Origin: RGIG3009 sp045596745
GTDB taxonomy: Bacteria > Bacillota > Clostridia > Oscillospirales > Acutalibacteraceae
NCBI GenBank assembly: GCA_045596745.1
Contig: JAZODA010000016.1
Location: 88,785-152,784 of the forward strand
Direction of reading: 5' to 3'
Length of the DNA stretch: 64,000 nucleotides
Numbering within the stretch: position 1 is the stretch's first letter; each line of letters starts with the position of its first letter. A program made the position numbers and the translations under genes. Positions 1-7,455 of this stretch are shown piece by piece. Below the pieces are notes generated by a model. The model made no database searches. It was not told the DNA's origin and was given only the letters and a program-made list of their open reading frames with translations.

Positions 1-756
1 TTTTACCATCCGATCTTCCAGCGAGTGGAAGGTAATAACAGCCAACCGACCGCCGACAGCCAGTTGTTCAAACGCCACATCCAACGCATCGGACAAGCAG
101 TCCAGCTCTGCGTTGACGGCAATGCGAAGTGCCTGGAACACGCGTCGTGCCGGGTGTCCGTCGCGTCTGGCAGCAGCAGGAACGGATTCCTTTACGAGCT
201 CTGCCAGCTCTGCGGTGGTTGTGAGCGGCTGCGTCTCACGACGACGCACAATCGCGCGCGCAATGGCACGGGAAAATTTTTCTTCACCGAAGCGGAAGAA
301 GATGTCCGCAAGCTCCCGTTCGGTCAGTTCGCGGAGCAAATCAGCGGCCGTCGTGCCTTCCTGACTCATCCGCATATCCAGCGGCGCATCCGCGTGATAG
401 GAAAATCCGCGGCTGGGCTCATCCAGCTGGTGAGACGACACGCCGATATCCAGCAAAATGCCGTCGACTTTATCAATATTCAACTCGCGAAGCACGCGAT
501 CCATATATCGGAAATTGGAACGGACAACGGTGGCAGGAAGCCCCTCCAGCCGAGCCGAAGCCTGCGCAATAGCGTCCGGGTCTTGGTCAAGTGCAATCAA
601 GCGACCGCCATCCAGACACGAGGCAATGGCGTGCGAATGTCCGCCGCCTCCGGCAGTACCGTCCACATAAACGCCCTGCGGGCGAACGGCCAGCGCCGCC
701 AGAGTTTCCTCGAACAGCACCGGACGGTGATACGCATACGCTTCCGTCTTATCCAT
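1..756 (-). CDS. rsmH: 16S rRNA (cytosine1402-N4)-methyltransferase RsmH, 3' end cut by window edge
   Basis: RsmH (MraW) uses SAM to methylate N4 of C1402 in the decoding centre of 16S rRNA. The visible 252 residues start MDKTEAYAYHRPVLFEE and carry the SAM-binding segment VDGTAGGGGHS (around residue 32), then LDIGVSSHQLDEPSRGFSY and the late ITFHSLEDRMVK segment. The family is about 310 aa, so roughly the last 60 residues lie outside the window. The gene starts 1 nt after the mraZ stop, the classic mraZ-rsmH head of the division/cell-wall cluster, which presumably continues leftwards. It should be transcribed from the mraZ promoter. Confidence 0.96.
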   Translation of the reverse strand, partial: MDKTEAYAYHRPVLFEETLAALAVRPQGVYVDGTAGGGGHSHAIASCLDGGRLIALDQDPDAIAQASARLEGLPATVVRSNFRYMDRVLRELNIDKVDGILLDIGVSSHQLDEPSRGFSYHADAPLDMRMSQEGTTAADLLRELTERELADIFFRFGEEKFSRAIARAIVRRRETQPLTTTAELAELVKESVPAAARRDGHPARRVFQALRIAVNAELDCLSDALDVAFEQLAVGGRLAVITFHSLEDRMVK

Positions 757-757
757 A

Positions 758-1177
758 TCAGAAGCCCAGCTCCATAAACTCGGCTTCCACTTCCTCGGAA
801 GTCATACCACCCATATCCTCTTCGTAAGAGGCAGGGTTCCAGATTTCTGCGCGGTTGCCGGCGCCGATAACCAGCGCTTCCTTCTCCAGCGAGGCATACT
901 CAAGAAGATGCTTCGGAAGCAGGATACGGCCCTGCGAATCAATCTGCACATCCACGGCGTTGGCAGACAGGTAACGCTGCAGCTTGCGCGCCTTGGTAAG
1001 CGGCATCTGCGCCAGACCTTCCTGTAACTTGTTCCATTCCTCTTCGGAATAGAGACTTACGCAGTGATCCATAACCGCCGCGGCGATAAAGGACATGCCG
1101 AGCTTATCGCGCAGCTTTGCCGGGACGAACAGGCGCCCCTTGGCATCGATATTATGTTGGAAACGACCGTACAGCAC
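758..1177 (-). CDS. mraZ: Transcriptional regulator MraZ
   Basis: MraZ is a DNA-binding repressor with an AbrB-like fold that controls the dcw operon it heads. The 139-residue product has both MraZ repeats: an N-terminal one with QHNIDAKGRLFVPAKLRDKLG and a second with DSQGRILLPKHLLEYA. I take the GTG at 1177 as start because the family begins right at (V/M)LYGRFQHNIDAKGR and a GGAGGT lies 9 nt upstream; a longer in-frame ATG start would add about 32 residues the family lacks and would run through the operator region. Autoregulation is expected from the repeats upstream. Confidence 0.95.
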   Translation of the reverse strand: MLYGRFQHNIDAKGRLFVPAKLRDKLGMSFIAAAVMDHCVSLYSEEEWNKLQEGLAQMPLTKARKLQRYLSANAVDVQIDSQGRILLPKHLLEYASLEKEALVIGAGNRAEIWNPASYEEDMGGMTSEEVEAEFMELGF

Positions 1178-1216
1178 CTGTTCTTCACCTCCGTTTCGGA
1201 TACTGCCCCACCGGGG

Positions 1217-1246
1217 TGTGGAAAACTCTGTGGAAAATGTGGAAAA
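1217..1246 (-). promoter_or_regulatory. Three DnaA boxes in the mraZ leader
   Basis: Read on the mraZ coding strand, TTTTCCACA occurs three times (1238-1246, 1229-1237, 1217-1225), all in the same orientation and each matching the consensus TTWTNCACA. They lie between the MraZ operator and the mraZ ribosome binding site. DnaA binding is an inference from the motif. Confidence 0.6.
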
Positions 1247-1247
1247 C

Positions 1248-1273
1248 CTCCACTTTGCTCCACTTTGCTCCAC
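1248..1273 (-). promoter_or_regulatory. MraZ operator (three direct repeats)
   Basis: On the coding strand GTGGAG occurs three times exactly 10 bp apart (1268-1273, 1258-1263, 1248-1253), just downstream of the mraZ -10 box. Short G-rich direct repeats at helical-turn spacing are the known kind of MraZ target, so this is the expected autorepression site. Confidence 0.8.
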
Positions 1274-1281
1274 TTGGTACT

Positions 1282-1310
1282 ATTATACCGCCACTTTTTT
1301 GAAAAATCAA
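1282..1310 (-). promoter_or_regulatory. mraZ promoter
   Basis: TTGATT (1305-1310), a 17-bp spacer and TATAAT (1282-1287) form a sigma-A type promoter reading left into the MraZ repeats and mraZ. Confidence 0.75.
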
Positions 1311-1361
1311 GAGACAAAATTCAAAATTCCCTATCTATTTTTTGCCAACACAAAAAGAAAA

Positions 1362-1388
1362 ACACCCTCGACAACCCGTCGAGGGTGT
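1362..1388 (-). terminator. Rho-independent terminator after the AEC transporter gene
   Basis: ACACCCTCGAC and GTCGAGGGTGT form an 11-bp stem followed on the minus strand by a T-rich run, 15 nt past the stop of the gene at 1403. Confidence 0.85.
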
Positions 1389-1402
1389 TTCGCTGTTTTC
1401 TT

Positions 1403-2323
1403 TTAGGCAATCATCTGGACAAGTGTCACGAAAACCGGCATGGTAATCATGGAAAACGCGGTGGACAGTGCCACCAGGTTCACCGATGTTTCGGTATCCT
1501 GACCATAGCGGTCGGCAAACATCGACACCGCCGCGGCTACGGGTGCGCTGGCGGAAATCGCCATCGAGCACAAGAGCGTTCCGCGGATACCAATCAGGTA
1601 CAAAAGCCCCACCGTGACCGTCGGTATGACGAGCAACCGAATGGCGCACGCGAAATAATACGAACGGTTGCGCAGTGCCGGCACAAGGTTCACTTTCGAG
1701 AAGTTATAGCCGATGAATAACATCGGAATCGGCGTGTTCAGTGCCGCCAAATGCGCCACAGGGGTGCGCACCAATTCGGGCAAATCGAACGGCAAGAACA
1801 AAATGATAAGACCCGCCACCAAACCGATTACGCCGGGATTGACAAACATTTTTCGCGGAGACAAGCGGCGCGAGGAGGGGTCGGCGGTCAACACGCCATA
1901 ACTCCACAGCATCAGGTTAAATACGGTGACGTACGCCGCGCCGTAAAACACACCGGAATCGCCCAACACCGCCTGCTGCAACGGCAGACCCATAAACCCG
2001 GCGTTGGAAAGCACCGCAGCCAAACGCAACACGCGGTCGCGCGGTGCGCTGCCGCGGTACAACAGTTGCGCAATACCGATTGCCACCGCGTGGATACCCA
2101 AACTGACCAGCAGCGCGATTCCCAGCTCGCGCAAAACCGCCACATCGAACTCGCGCTCAAACGACAGCGCGATGACGCACGGCGACGCGAGAAGCAGTGC
2201 CACGTCCGACAAGGTTTTCGCGCCCTTGTCGCCGATGATATTCTTTTTTCCGAGCAAAAATCCCGCAAAAATCAGGATAAACAGGATCAGCACCTGCTGC
2301 CCTACCGTCAGAAAATATTGCAT
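1403..2323 (-). CDS. AEC family (auxin efflux carrier-like) transporter
   Basis: This is a 306-residue integral membrane protein with about ten hydrophobic segments in the two-bundle layout of the AEC/PIN-like family: an N-terminal half starting MQYFLTVGQQVLILFILIFAGFLLGKK, a central charged loop, and a C-terminal half containing MAISASAPVAAAVSMFADRYGQDTE, whose Pro/Ala-rich break is typical of the family. Bacterial members export or import small organic acids; the substrate cannot be told from sequence. The ATG at 2323 is preferred over upstream in-frame codons because GGAAGG sits 6-8 nt before it. It appears monocistronic, with its own terminator. Confidence 0.88.
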   Translation of the reverse strand: MQYFLTVGQQVLILFILIFAGFLLGKKNIIGDKGAKTLSDVALLLASPCVIALSFEREFDVAVLRELGIALLVSLGIHAVAIGIAQLLYRGSAPRDRVLRLAAVLSNAGFMGLPLQQAVLGDSGVFYGAAYVTVFNLMLWSYGVLTADPSSRRLSPRKMFVNPGVIGLVAGLIILFLPFDLPELVRTPVAHLAALNTPIPMLFIGYNFSKVNLVPALRNRSYYFACAIRLLVIPTVTVGLLYLIGIRGTLLCSMAISASAPVAAAVSMFADRYGQDTETSVNLVALSTAFSMITMPVFVTLVQMIA

Positions 2324-2392
2324 AGTGTCGCCTTCCTTGGTTTTGTCTGCACTTATTGTATCCCAAAGCCGCACAAAACACAAGCAAAAAAT

Positions 2393-2414
2393 AAAAGCGC
2401 CCGCAGGCGCTTTT
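2393..2414 (-). terminator. Terminator after the 112-residue membrane protein gene
   Basis: AAAAGCGCC, a 4-nt loop and GGCGCTTTT form a stem 14 nt past the stop at 2428, followed on the minus strand by TATTTTTTG. Confidence 0.85.
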
Positions 2415-2427
2415 AAGAATCCAACGA

Positions 2428-2766
2428 TTATGCACAGTGATGCACAGGACGCTTGAGCTCGTACAGCATGCTGTCCACCGCCACACGGCGCTGAACCTCA
2501 CGGCGACGGCGACGGTTGCGAGCGCGCGCCGCATCCTTCTTGAGCGCCAGCGTGCAGCACACAAACACCGTGATGCGGCTGGCCATCAACACCACTTCCA
2601 GCACGAACGGAACCGCTGTGAAGACAATACCGCACACCGCCAGCTCCATCATTGCCATTACGCCGGGAATCCACGCCATACGGTGGGACACCGTGCGCTG
2701 CTCCTTCGCCGCCATATACAAAGTCATCGCCCCAAAGACGACGGCCACAATCACATTCAACGTCAT
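2428..2766 (-). CDS. Small membrane protein of unknown function, possibly SOS-controlled
   Basis: I do not recognise this 112-residue protein. It has a hydrophobic segment at residues 2-20, two more at about 31-75, then a very basic stretch ARNRRRRREVQRR and a hydrophilic tail ending HHCA. The layout suggests three membrane spans with a basic tail, probably cytoplasmic. The ATG at 2766 is preceded by AAGGAGG. It is a single gene with a strong promoter and terminator. Two sequences close to the Firmicutes LexA box flank that promoter, so DNA-damage control is possible. The protein does not resemble the known SOS division inhibitor YneA, which has one span and a LysM domain. Confidence 0.75.
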   Translation of the reverse strand: MTLNVIVAVVFGAMTLYMAAKEQRTVSHRMAWIPGVMAMMELAVCGIVFTAVPFVLEVVLMASRITVFVCCTLALKKDAARARNRRRRREVQRRVAVDSMLYELKRPVHHCA

Positions 2767-2797
2767 ACGATTTGCCTCCTTTTTGTTCGAAAACTAC

Positions 2798-2811
2798 CGA
2801 ACAAATGTTTT
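2798..2811. promoter_or_regulatory. Candidate LexA/DinR box, downstream site
   Basis: CGAACAAATGTTTT matches 13 of 14 positions of the B. subtilis-type consensus CGAACRNRYGTTYC. It lies about 11 nt downstream of the -10 box, where a repressor would block transcription. Confidence 0.45.
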
Positions 2812-2821
2812 GTGTGATTCG

Positions 2822-2849
2822 ATTATACCAAATTTTTCGGGGTTGTCAA
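2822..2849 (-). promoter_or_regulatory. Promoter of the 112-residue membrane protein
   Basis: Consensus TTGACA (2844-2849), a 16-bp spacer and TATAAT (2822-2827), reading left. Confidence 0.85.
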
Positions 2850-2858
2850 TAGGAAAAT

Positions 2859-2872
2859 CGAAAATTTGTTCG
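2859..2872. promoter_or_regulatory. Candidate LexA/DinR box, upstream site
   Basis: On the minus strand CGAACAAATTTTCG matches the symmetric form CGAAC-N4-GTTCG at all but one position. It lies 10 bp upstream of the -35 box. Confidence 0.35.
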
Positions 2873-2919
2873 GTTTTTCGAAAATGTTTTTCTCCTCCAT
2901 TTCTGCCGATAAAAAACAA

Positions 2920-2946
2920 GAACGGTTGCACCGTGTGCAACCGTTC
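2920..2946 (-). terminator. Terminator after folD
   Basis: GAACGGTTGCA and TGCAACCGTTC form an 11-bp stem 9 nt past the folD stop, followed on the minus strand by TTGTTTTTT. Confidence 0.9.
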
Positions 2947-2954
2947 CGATTGGA

Positions 2955-3800
2955 TTATTTCATCAGCGCCCGTGCGGCAGTCAAGGTGTTCTTGAGCAGC
3001 ATAGCGATGGTCATCGGGCCAACACCGCCCGGCACGGGAGTGAGGTAGCCTGCCACCTCGTCCACAGCGGGATCGACGTCACCGCACAGCTTGCCGTCCG
3101 CACCGCGGTTGATACCAACGTCCACCACAACGGCGCCCGGCTTGACCATATCCGGTGTCACGAAGCCGGCACGACCGACAGCGGCAACCAGCACATCCGC
3201 CTGACGGCAGATATCTTTGAGGTTCTGCGTACGAGAATGGCAAATCGTAACGGTGGCGTTCTCGTGCAGAAGCAGCATCGCCATCGGCTTGCCGACGATG
3301 TTGCTGCGGCCGATTACCACGCAGTGCTTGCCTTCCACCGAAATATCGGTGCGATGCAGCAGTTCCATCACGCCCGCGGGGGTGCAGGGCAGGAACGTGT
3401 AATCGCCGATGAGAATCTGACCGACATTGGCGGCGTGGAACGCGTCCACGTCCTTTTCGGGGGAGATGGCCGCAATGACCGCCTTATCATCCAGGTGCTT
3501 CGGCAGCGGCAGCTGGCACAGAATGCCGTGGATGTCCTCGCGGGCGTTCAGCTCATCCACCAGCGCCATCAGTTCCTCCTGTGTCGTTTCGGCAGGAAGC
3601 GCAAACTCTTCCGAACGCATACCTGCTTCGGCACACGCCTTTTTCTTGTTGTTTACATACACGCGGGATGCGGGATCGTCGCCCACCACGATTACCGCGA
3701 GACCGGGCGTTTTGCCCGCGCGGGTCATTTCTTCCACTTCGGCGCGCACTTCCGCACGAACCGCCGCCGCAATGGCTTTACCGTCAATTTTGATCGCCAT
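2955..3800 (-). CDS. folD: Bifunctional methylenetetrahydrofolate dehydrogenase/methenyl-THF cyclohydrolase FolD
   Basis: FolD interconverts methylene-, methenyl- and formyl-tetrahydrofolate in cytoplasmic one-carbon metabolism. The 281-residue product has the usual length and signatures: the substrate-site YVNNKKKACAEAGM (Lys of the cyclohydrolase site), QLPLPKHL, the NADP fold with VIGRSNIVGKPMAMLLL, and the C-terminal PVPGGVGPMTIAMLL. The start at 3800 gives the canonical MAIKIDGKAIA; longer in-frame upstream sequence is lgt read in another frame. It overlaps the lgt end by 17 bp, so the two are translated from one transcript, and it is the last gene of the operon. Confidence 0.97.
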   Translation of the reverse strand: MAIKIDGKAIAAAVRAEVRAEVEEMTRAGKTPGLAVIVVGDDPASRVYVNNKKKACAEAGMRSEEFALPAETTQEELMALVDELNAREDIHGILCQLPLPKHLDDKAVIAAISPEKDVDAFHAANVGQILIGDYTFLPCTPAGVMELLHRTDISVEGKHCVVIGRSNIVGKPMAMLLLHENATVTICHSRTQNLKDICRQADVLVAAVGRAGFVTPDMVKPGAVVVDVGINRGADGKLCGDVDPAVDEVAGYLTPVPGGVGPMTIAMLLKNTLTAARALMK

Positions 3801-4797
3801 GAGAATCCTCCTCTTCCGCGGCGGTGCTGTCGGCGGCTGCCTCTGTCGGCGCCTCTTCCACAACCTCGCCCTCGTTGTTTTCCTCGGCTTTTGCCGTCTC
3901 TTCTTCGTCTTCCGTCTCACCCTCGGCAGGCACAAGTTCATTGGCGAACAAGTCCTTCGGCGAATGCGTTTCTCGGTTTTTCAGCAGGAAATACAGCACC
4001 AAACCGCCAAAAACCGACAACGCCGCCACGAGGCAGGACACCGGCATCGTGCCGATGTACAGGCTGTCGGTACGCAGCATTTCAATAAAGAAACGACCGG
4101 TGCCGTACCACATAACGTACATCGTGAACAGCTGTCCGCGGAAGCGATATGCTCTCTTGGACACCATATGTATCAGAATCAAGCCAAGCACGCACCACAG
4201 CGACTCATACAGGAACGTCGGGTGAACCGGCAGTTTCGGGTCGTATCCGGTTGCGTTAGCATACGGGCTGCCGATGATGCTGCCGCTCATACCCCACGGC
4301 AGGGTGGTGTTACCGCCAAAGGCTTCCTGGTTGAAGAAGTTGCCCCAGCGGCCCAGCGCCTGACCAATCAGGAAACCGGGCGCGGCAAGGTCAAACATCG
4401 CCAGCGTGTTCACCTTTTTCAAGCGGCACATCCACAACGCCGTCAGGAACGCGCAAATCACACCGCCGTAAATGGCGAGACCGCCCTCCCAGATGCGCAA
4501 AATGCTCAGCGGATCACTGAAATACACACTGGGGTCTTCCGAAAAGATGATGTAGTACAAACGCGCGCCCGCAAAAGCGAACAGCGTGCAGACCAGCACC
4601 ACATCGGTCATAGAATCCTTGTTGATACCGAACTCCGTCGCACGACGATAGGCGTACACCACCGCCAGCAAAAAGCCGAGCGCAATCAGCAGGCCGTACC
4701 AACGAATGGTAAATTCCATATCGCCAATGCTGAATGTGAAAATTTCGGGGCTGAGATTAAACTCCCATCCCAGATTGGGGAAAGTGATTTGTTCCAT
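3784..4797 (-). CDS. lgt: Prolipoprotein diacylglyceryl transferase Lgt
   Basis: Lgt transfers diacylglycerol from phosphatidylglycerol to the lipobox cysteine of prelipoproteins in the membrane. The 337-residue protein has seven or so spans, the motifs WEGGLAIYGGVICA and GRWGNFFNQEAFGG (family signature with the essential Arg/Asn/Glu), and HPTFLYESLW. After the last span (about residue 275) it has a 60-residue acidic Glu/Ala tail unusual for the family, likely a cytoplasmic extension. Substrates encoded in this window include the lipoproteins at 17707, 18819 and 59427. It is the third gene of the four-gene operon. Confidence 0.96.
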   Translation of the reverse strand: MEQITFPNLGWEFNLSPEIFTFSIGDMEFTIRWYGLLIALGFLLAVVYAYRRATEFGINKDSMTDVVLVCTLFAFAGARLYYIIFSEDPSVYFSDPLSILRIWEGGLAIYGGVICAFLTALWMCRLKKVNTLAMFDLAAPGFLIGQALGRWGNFFNQEAFGGNTTLPWGMSGSIIGSPYANATGYDPKLPVHPTFLYESLWCVLGLILIHMVSKRAYRFRGQLFTMYVMWYGTGRFFIEMLRTDSLYIGTMPVSCLVAALSVFGGLVLYFLLKNRETHSPKDLFANELVPAEGETEDEEETAKAEENNEGEVVEEAPTEAAADSTAAEEEDSHGDQN

Positions 4798-4817
4798 CCT
4801 TTACCATCCTTTCTGTA

Positions 4818-6107
4818 TCACAACGGAGACACAATCGACAGCGCCGATGCGCTCTTTTCAAAGTCTGTTGCCAGACGCTGCTCCACGGTTTCCACCGTCA
4901 TCGACGCAATTGCCTCAAGCAAATCGAACACACCAAAACCATCCATATGCGTTGCCGCCAACAAATCGCCACAGGACTCGGGATCATCCAGACCTGAAAT
5001 CATCTGTCCGTACACAGAGTTCCGCGCGGCAATAAAATCGTCGTGATTGATACCTTCGCGGCGCAGCCGCTCCACTTCATCCTGTATTGCCGCCGCCACC
5101 GCGTCGGGATCACGCGATTCGCCGCCGACAATCCACACACCGAAGCCCGGGCCGTTGAAGTACTCCACACCGAAAGACGAGTTGATGAGCTCTTTCTTCA
5201 TCAGCGAAGCATACAGCGCCGACGATTTGCCGCACAAGAGCTCCTCCAGCACCTCTGCTGCCGCCAACATCTCCGGCTTTTCGGCACGCAGTCCGTCGGA
5301 GGTGTCCCGCGGCGTCTTGTATCCGAAATAGAACAGCGGCACCGATACCGGCATTTTTTCTTCGATACGGGATTGCACCGCTTCCTTCGGCTCATTAATC
5401 GGTGCGCGCCGCACCCGCCGCGCCTCGCACGGTTTCAGCAGACGGTCGGCGACATCCTCCACCTGTTCACAGGTGATGTTGCCCGTCACCGCCAGCACCA
5501 TATTATGAAGGTTATAGAACGTATCATAGCAATCGTACAGCATCTTGGGAGTAATCTGTGCAATCGACTCCACCGTGCCCGCAATATCGGTGTGTACCGG
5601 ATGCTCTTTGTACAAGCTTGTCAGCAGATTGCAAAACACCCGACGGTACGGCGAATCCTCGCCCATACGGATTTCCTGTTCGATGATACCGCGCTCTTTT
5701 TCTACCGTTTTTTCGGTGAAATACGGTTTTTGCACAAAATCCAGCAGAATTTCCAGCGACTCCACCGCGTTCTGTGTACAAGTGAACAGATACGCCGTCT
5801 GGTCAAAGGAAGTAAACGCATTGGCGCTGGCGCCGGTCTTGGCGTAGCGCTCGAACGCATCGCAATCTTCGTTTTCAAACAGTTTATGCTCCAGATAATG
5901 TGCCGTTCCCGCAGGCAACTGCACCGCTTCGCCCACACCGTCTTTCAGGCAGGCGGTATCAATTGCACCGTAGTTGGTCGCAAACACCGCGTAGGTCGTC
6001 ACATAATCCTTTTTCGGCCACACGTACAACGGCAATCCGGAATGGTGCTGCAGAAAATAGCAGCTCTCCCCCGATCGCTCGTTGCGAATTTCTTTCCACT
6101 CAGCCAT
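4818..6107 (-). CDS. ymfH: M16 zinc peptidase, YmfH type (active subunit)
   Basis: This 429-residue insulinase-family peptidase keeps the inverted zinc motif: H70-Y-L-E-H74, with the third-ligand region ERGIIEQEIRMGEDSP downstream. Two M16 domains are visible, the second around GRWI-like segments near residues 270-400. The gene overlaps the upstream M16 gene by 8 bp. In B. subtilis the paired genes ymfF and ymfH are arranged the same way, and current annotation links that pair to EF-P modification. The pair may act as a heterodimer with the active site only in this subunit; that is inference from other two-subunit M16 enzymes. Confidence 0.88.
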   Translation of the reverse strand: MAEWKEIRNERSGESCYFLQHHSGLPLYVWPKKDYVTTYAVFATNYGAIDTACLKDGVGEAVQLPAGTAHYLEHKLFENEDCDAFERYAKTGASANAFTSFDQTAYLFTCTQNAVESLEILLDFVQKPYFTEKTVEKERGIIEQEIRMGEDSPYRRVFCNLLTSLYKEHPVHTDIAGTVESIAQITPKMLYDCYDTFYNLHNMVLAVTGNITCEQVEDVADRLLKPCEARRVRRAPINEPKEAVQSRIEEKMPVSVPLFYFGYKTPRDTSDGLRAEKPEMLAAAEVLEELLCGKSSALYASLMKKELINSSFGVEYFNGPGFGVWIVGGESRDPDAVAAAIQDEVERLRREGINHDDFIAARNSVYGQMISGLDDPESCGDLLAATHMDGFGVFDLLEAIASMTVETVEQRLATDFEKSASALSIVSPL

Positions 6108-7380
6108 CGGCGTGTTCCTCCTGCGCTAACAAATACACACACTCCAGTTGCAACTGCTGTGCTGCGTGAATAACCTCTTCGCGGCTGACCGCTTCCACCT
6201 CGCGACGAATCTCGTCGGGACAATGAGGGGTCGGCAGTGTGGTCTGCGGAATATACCACCCGGCGAGCGCCGACTGGGAATCTCCCACCGACTCAAAGGT
6301 CTGAATCACACTGCGGCGAGCGGCTTCCAAATCTTCCTTGCTGAACTCACCGTTCGAAACCGCATCAACCTGACGCAAAATTTCTTCCTCGGCGCGGACG
6401 GCGTTGGCTTCGTCCACACCGCTTTGTACAAACAAAATGCCCTTCGTCCGATCGTACATCGACGAGCAGTAGTAGCACAGGCTAAGCTTTTCACGCACGT
6501 TGCGGAACAACAGCGATGTCGCCGTGCCGCCCAGCAATGCGTTCATCAGGCGAACCGCCGACACGCCCTTGTCCGGCTCGGCACAATTGGCGCGGAAACC
6601 AAGCACGAGCTTGGATTGGTTGATCGGCATACGCTCCACCTGCCGACGCAGGTTGGGGTTGCGCGTTGTCGTATCGGTAAAACACGGAATCGGATCTCTG
6701 TCCGCCACCGCGGAGAAACCCCGGCGGAACGCTTCTTCCACCTGCGGCATCTCCTCGCCGCCTTGCAGCACAATGCGCACCGTGGCACGGCGCAACATCC
6801 GCCGCCACGCCTCGGTAATTCGCTCCGGTGTCAGCTGTTCGATAACCTCTGCACGACCGGCAGAACCAATACCGAACGGCTCATCCTGACACAGCAGTTG
6901 TTCGGCGCGCCGACGCGCATACCACCGCTTGTCGTTAATCATCGCGCGGACGTCCTCCGCAAGACAACGGCGTTCGATTTCCACGTCCTCGGCACGGAAC
7001 ACTCCATTCTCAAACGCCGGGCAAAACAGCATCTCGCACAACAACTGTGCACAGGAAGCGGTCACCGCCTCCTGCCCGAGCGCAAAACGATCGGCCGTCG
7101 CTTCGGCAGAAAACAGCAGCAGCTGCGATTCACCCACACGCATAGAACGACCGCTGACCGACGCGCCGTACAGCTCATTCAGACGGCGATTCAGCGTCGT
7201 AAAATCCGGGTATGCCGCGCAAGCACGGGTCATCAAACGGGGCAGGATTGCATATTCCTCCACCGTTTCTTTGGCGAGCGGCAAAAACAAACCGACCGAA
7301 ATCTGCGCCGTTTTGAAGCGCGTATCCGTCAAGGTCAGGCTTTCCACGCCGTCGCACAACCGCTTTGTCAAATCTTGCAC
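6100..7380 (-). CDS. ymfF: M16-like protein, YmfF type (inactive subunit)
   Basis: This 426-residue M16-fold protein lacks HxxEH: the corresponding region reads TLNRRLNELYGASVSGRS. It keeps the fold segments RSMRVGESQLLLFSAEA and the C-terminal-domain segment LLGGTATSLLFRNVREKLSLCYYCSS, which matches the glycine-rich substrate-binding region of M16 partners. The start is the GTG at 7380, 6 nt after GGAGGGG. It is the first gene of the operon with ymfH, lgt and folD, and probably pairs with YmfH. Confidence 0.86.
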   Translation of the reverse strand: MQDLTKRLCDGVESLTLTDTRFKTAQISVGLFLPLAKETVEEYAILPRLMTRACAAYPDFTTLNRRLNELYGASVSGRSMRVGESQLLLFSAEATADRFALGQEAVTASCAQLLCEMLFCPAFENGVFRAEDVEIERRCLAEDVRAMINDKRWYARRRAEQLLCQDEPFGIGSAGRAEVIEQLTPERITEAWRRMLRRATVRIVLQGGEEMPQVEEAFRRGFSAVADRDPIPCFTDTTTRNPNLRRQVERMPINQSKLVLGFRANCAEPDKGVSAVRLMNALLGGTATSLLFRNVREKLSLCYYCSSMYDRTKGILFVQSGVDEANAVRAEEEILRQVDAVSNGEFSKEDLEAARRSVIQTFESVGDSQSALAGWYIPQTTLPTPHCPDEIRREVEAVSREEVIHAAQQLQLECVYLLAQEEHADG

Positions 7381-7455
7381 AAAGCACCCCTCCGTTCTTT
7401 GGAATATCTTTTATTGTATCACACTTTCCCCTCGGAGAAAAGAGGTTTTTTGCTA

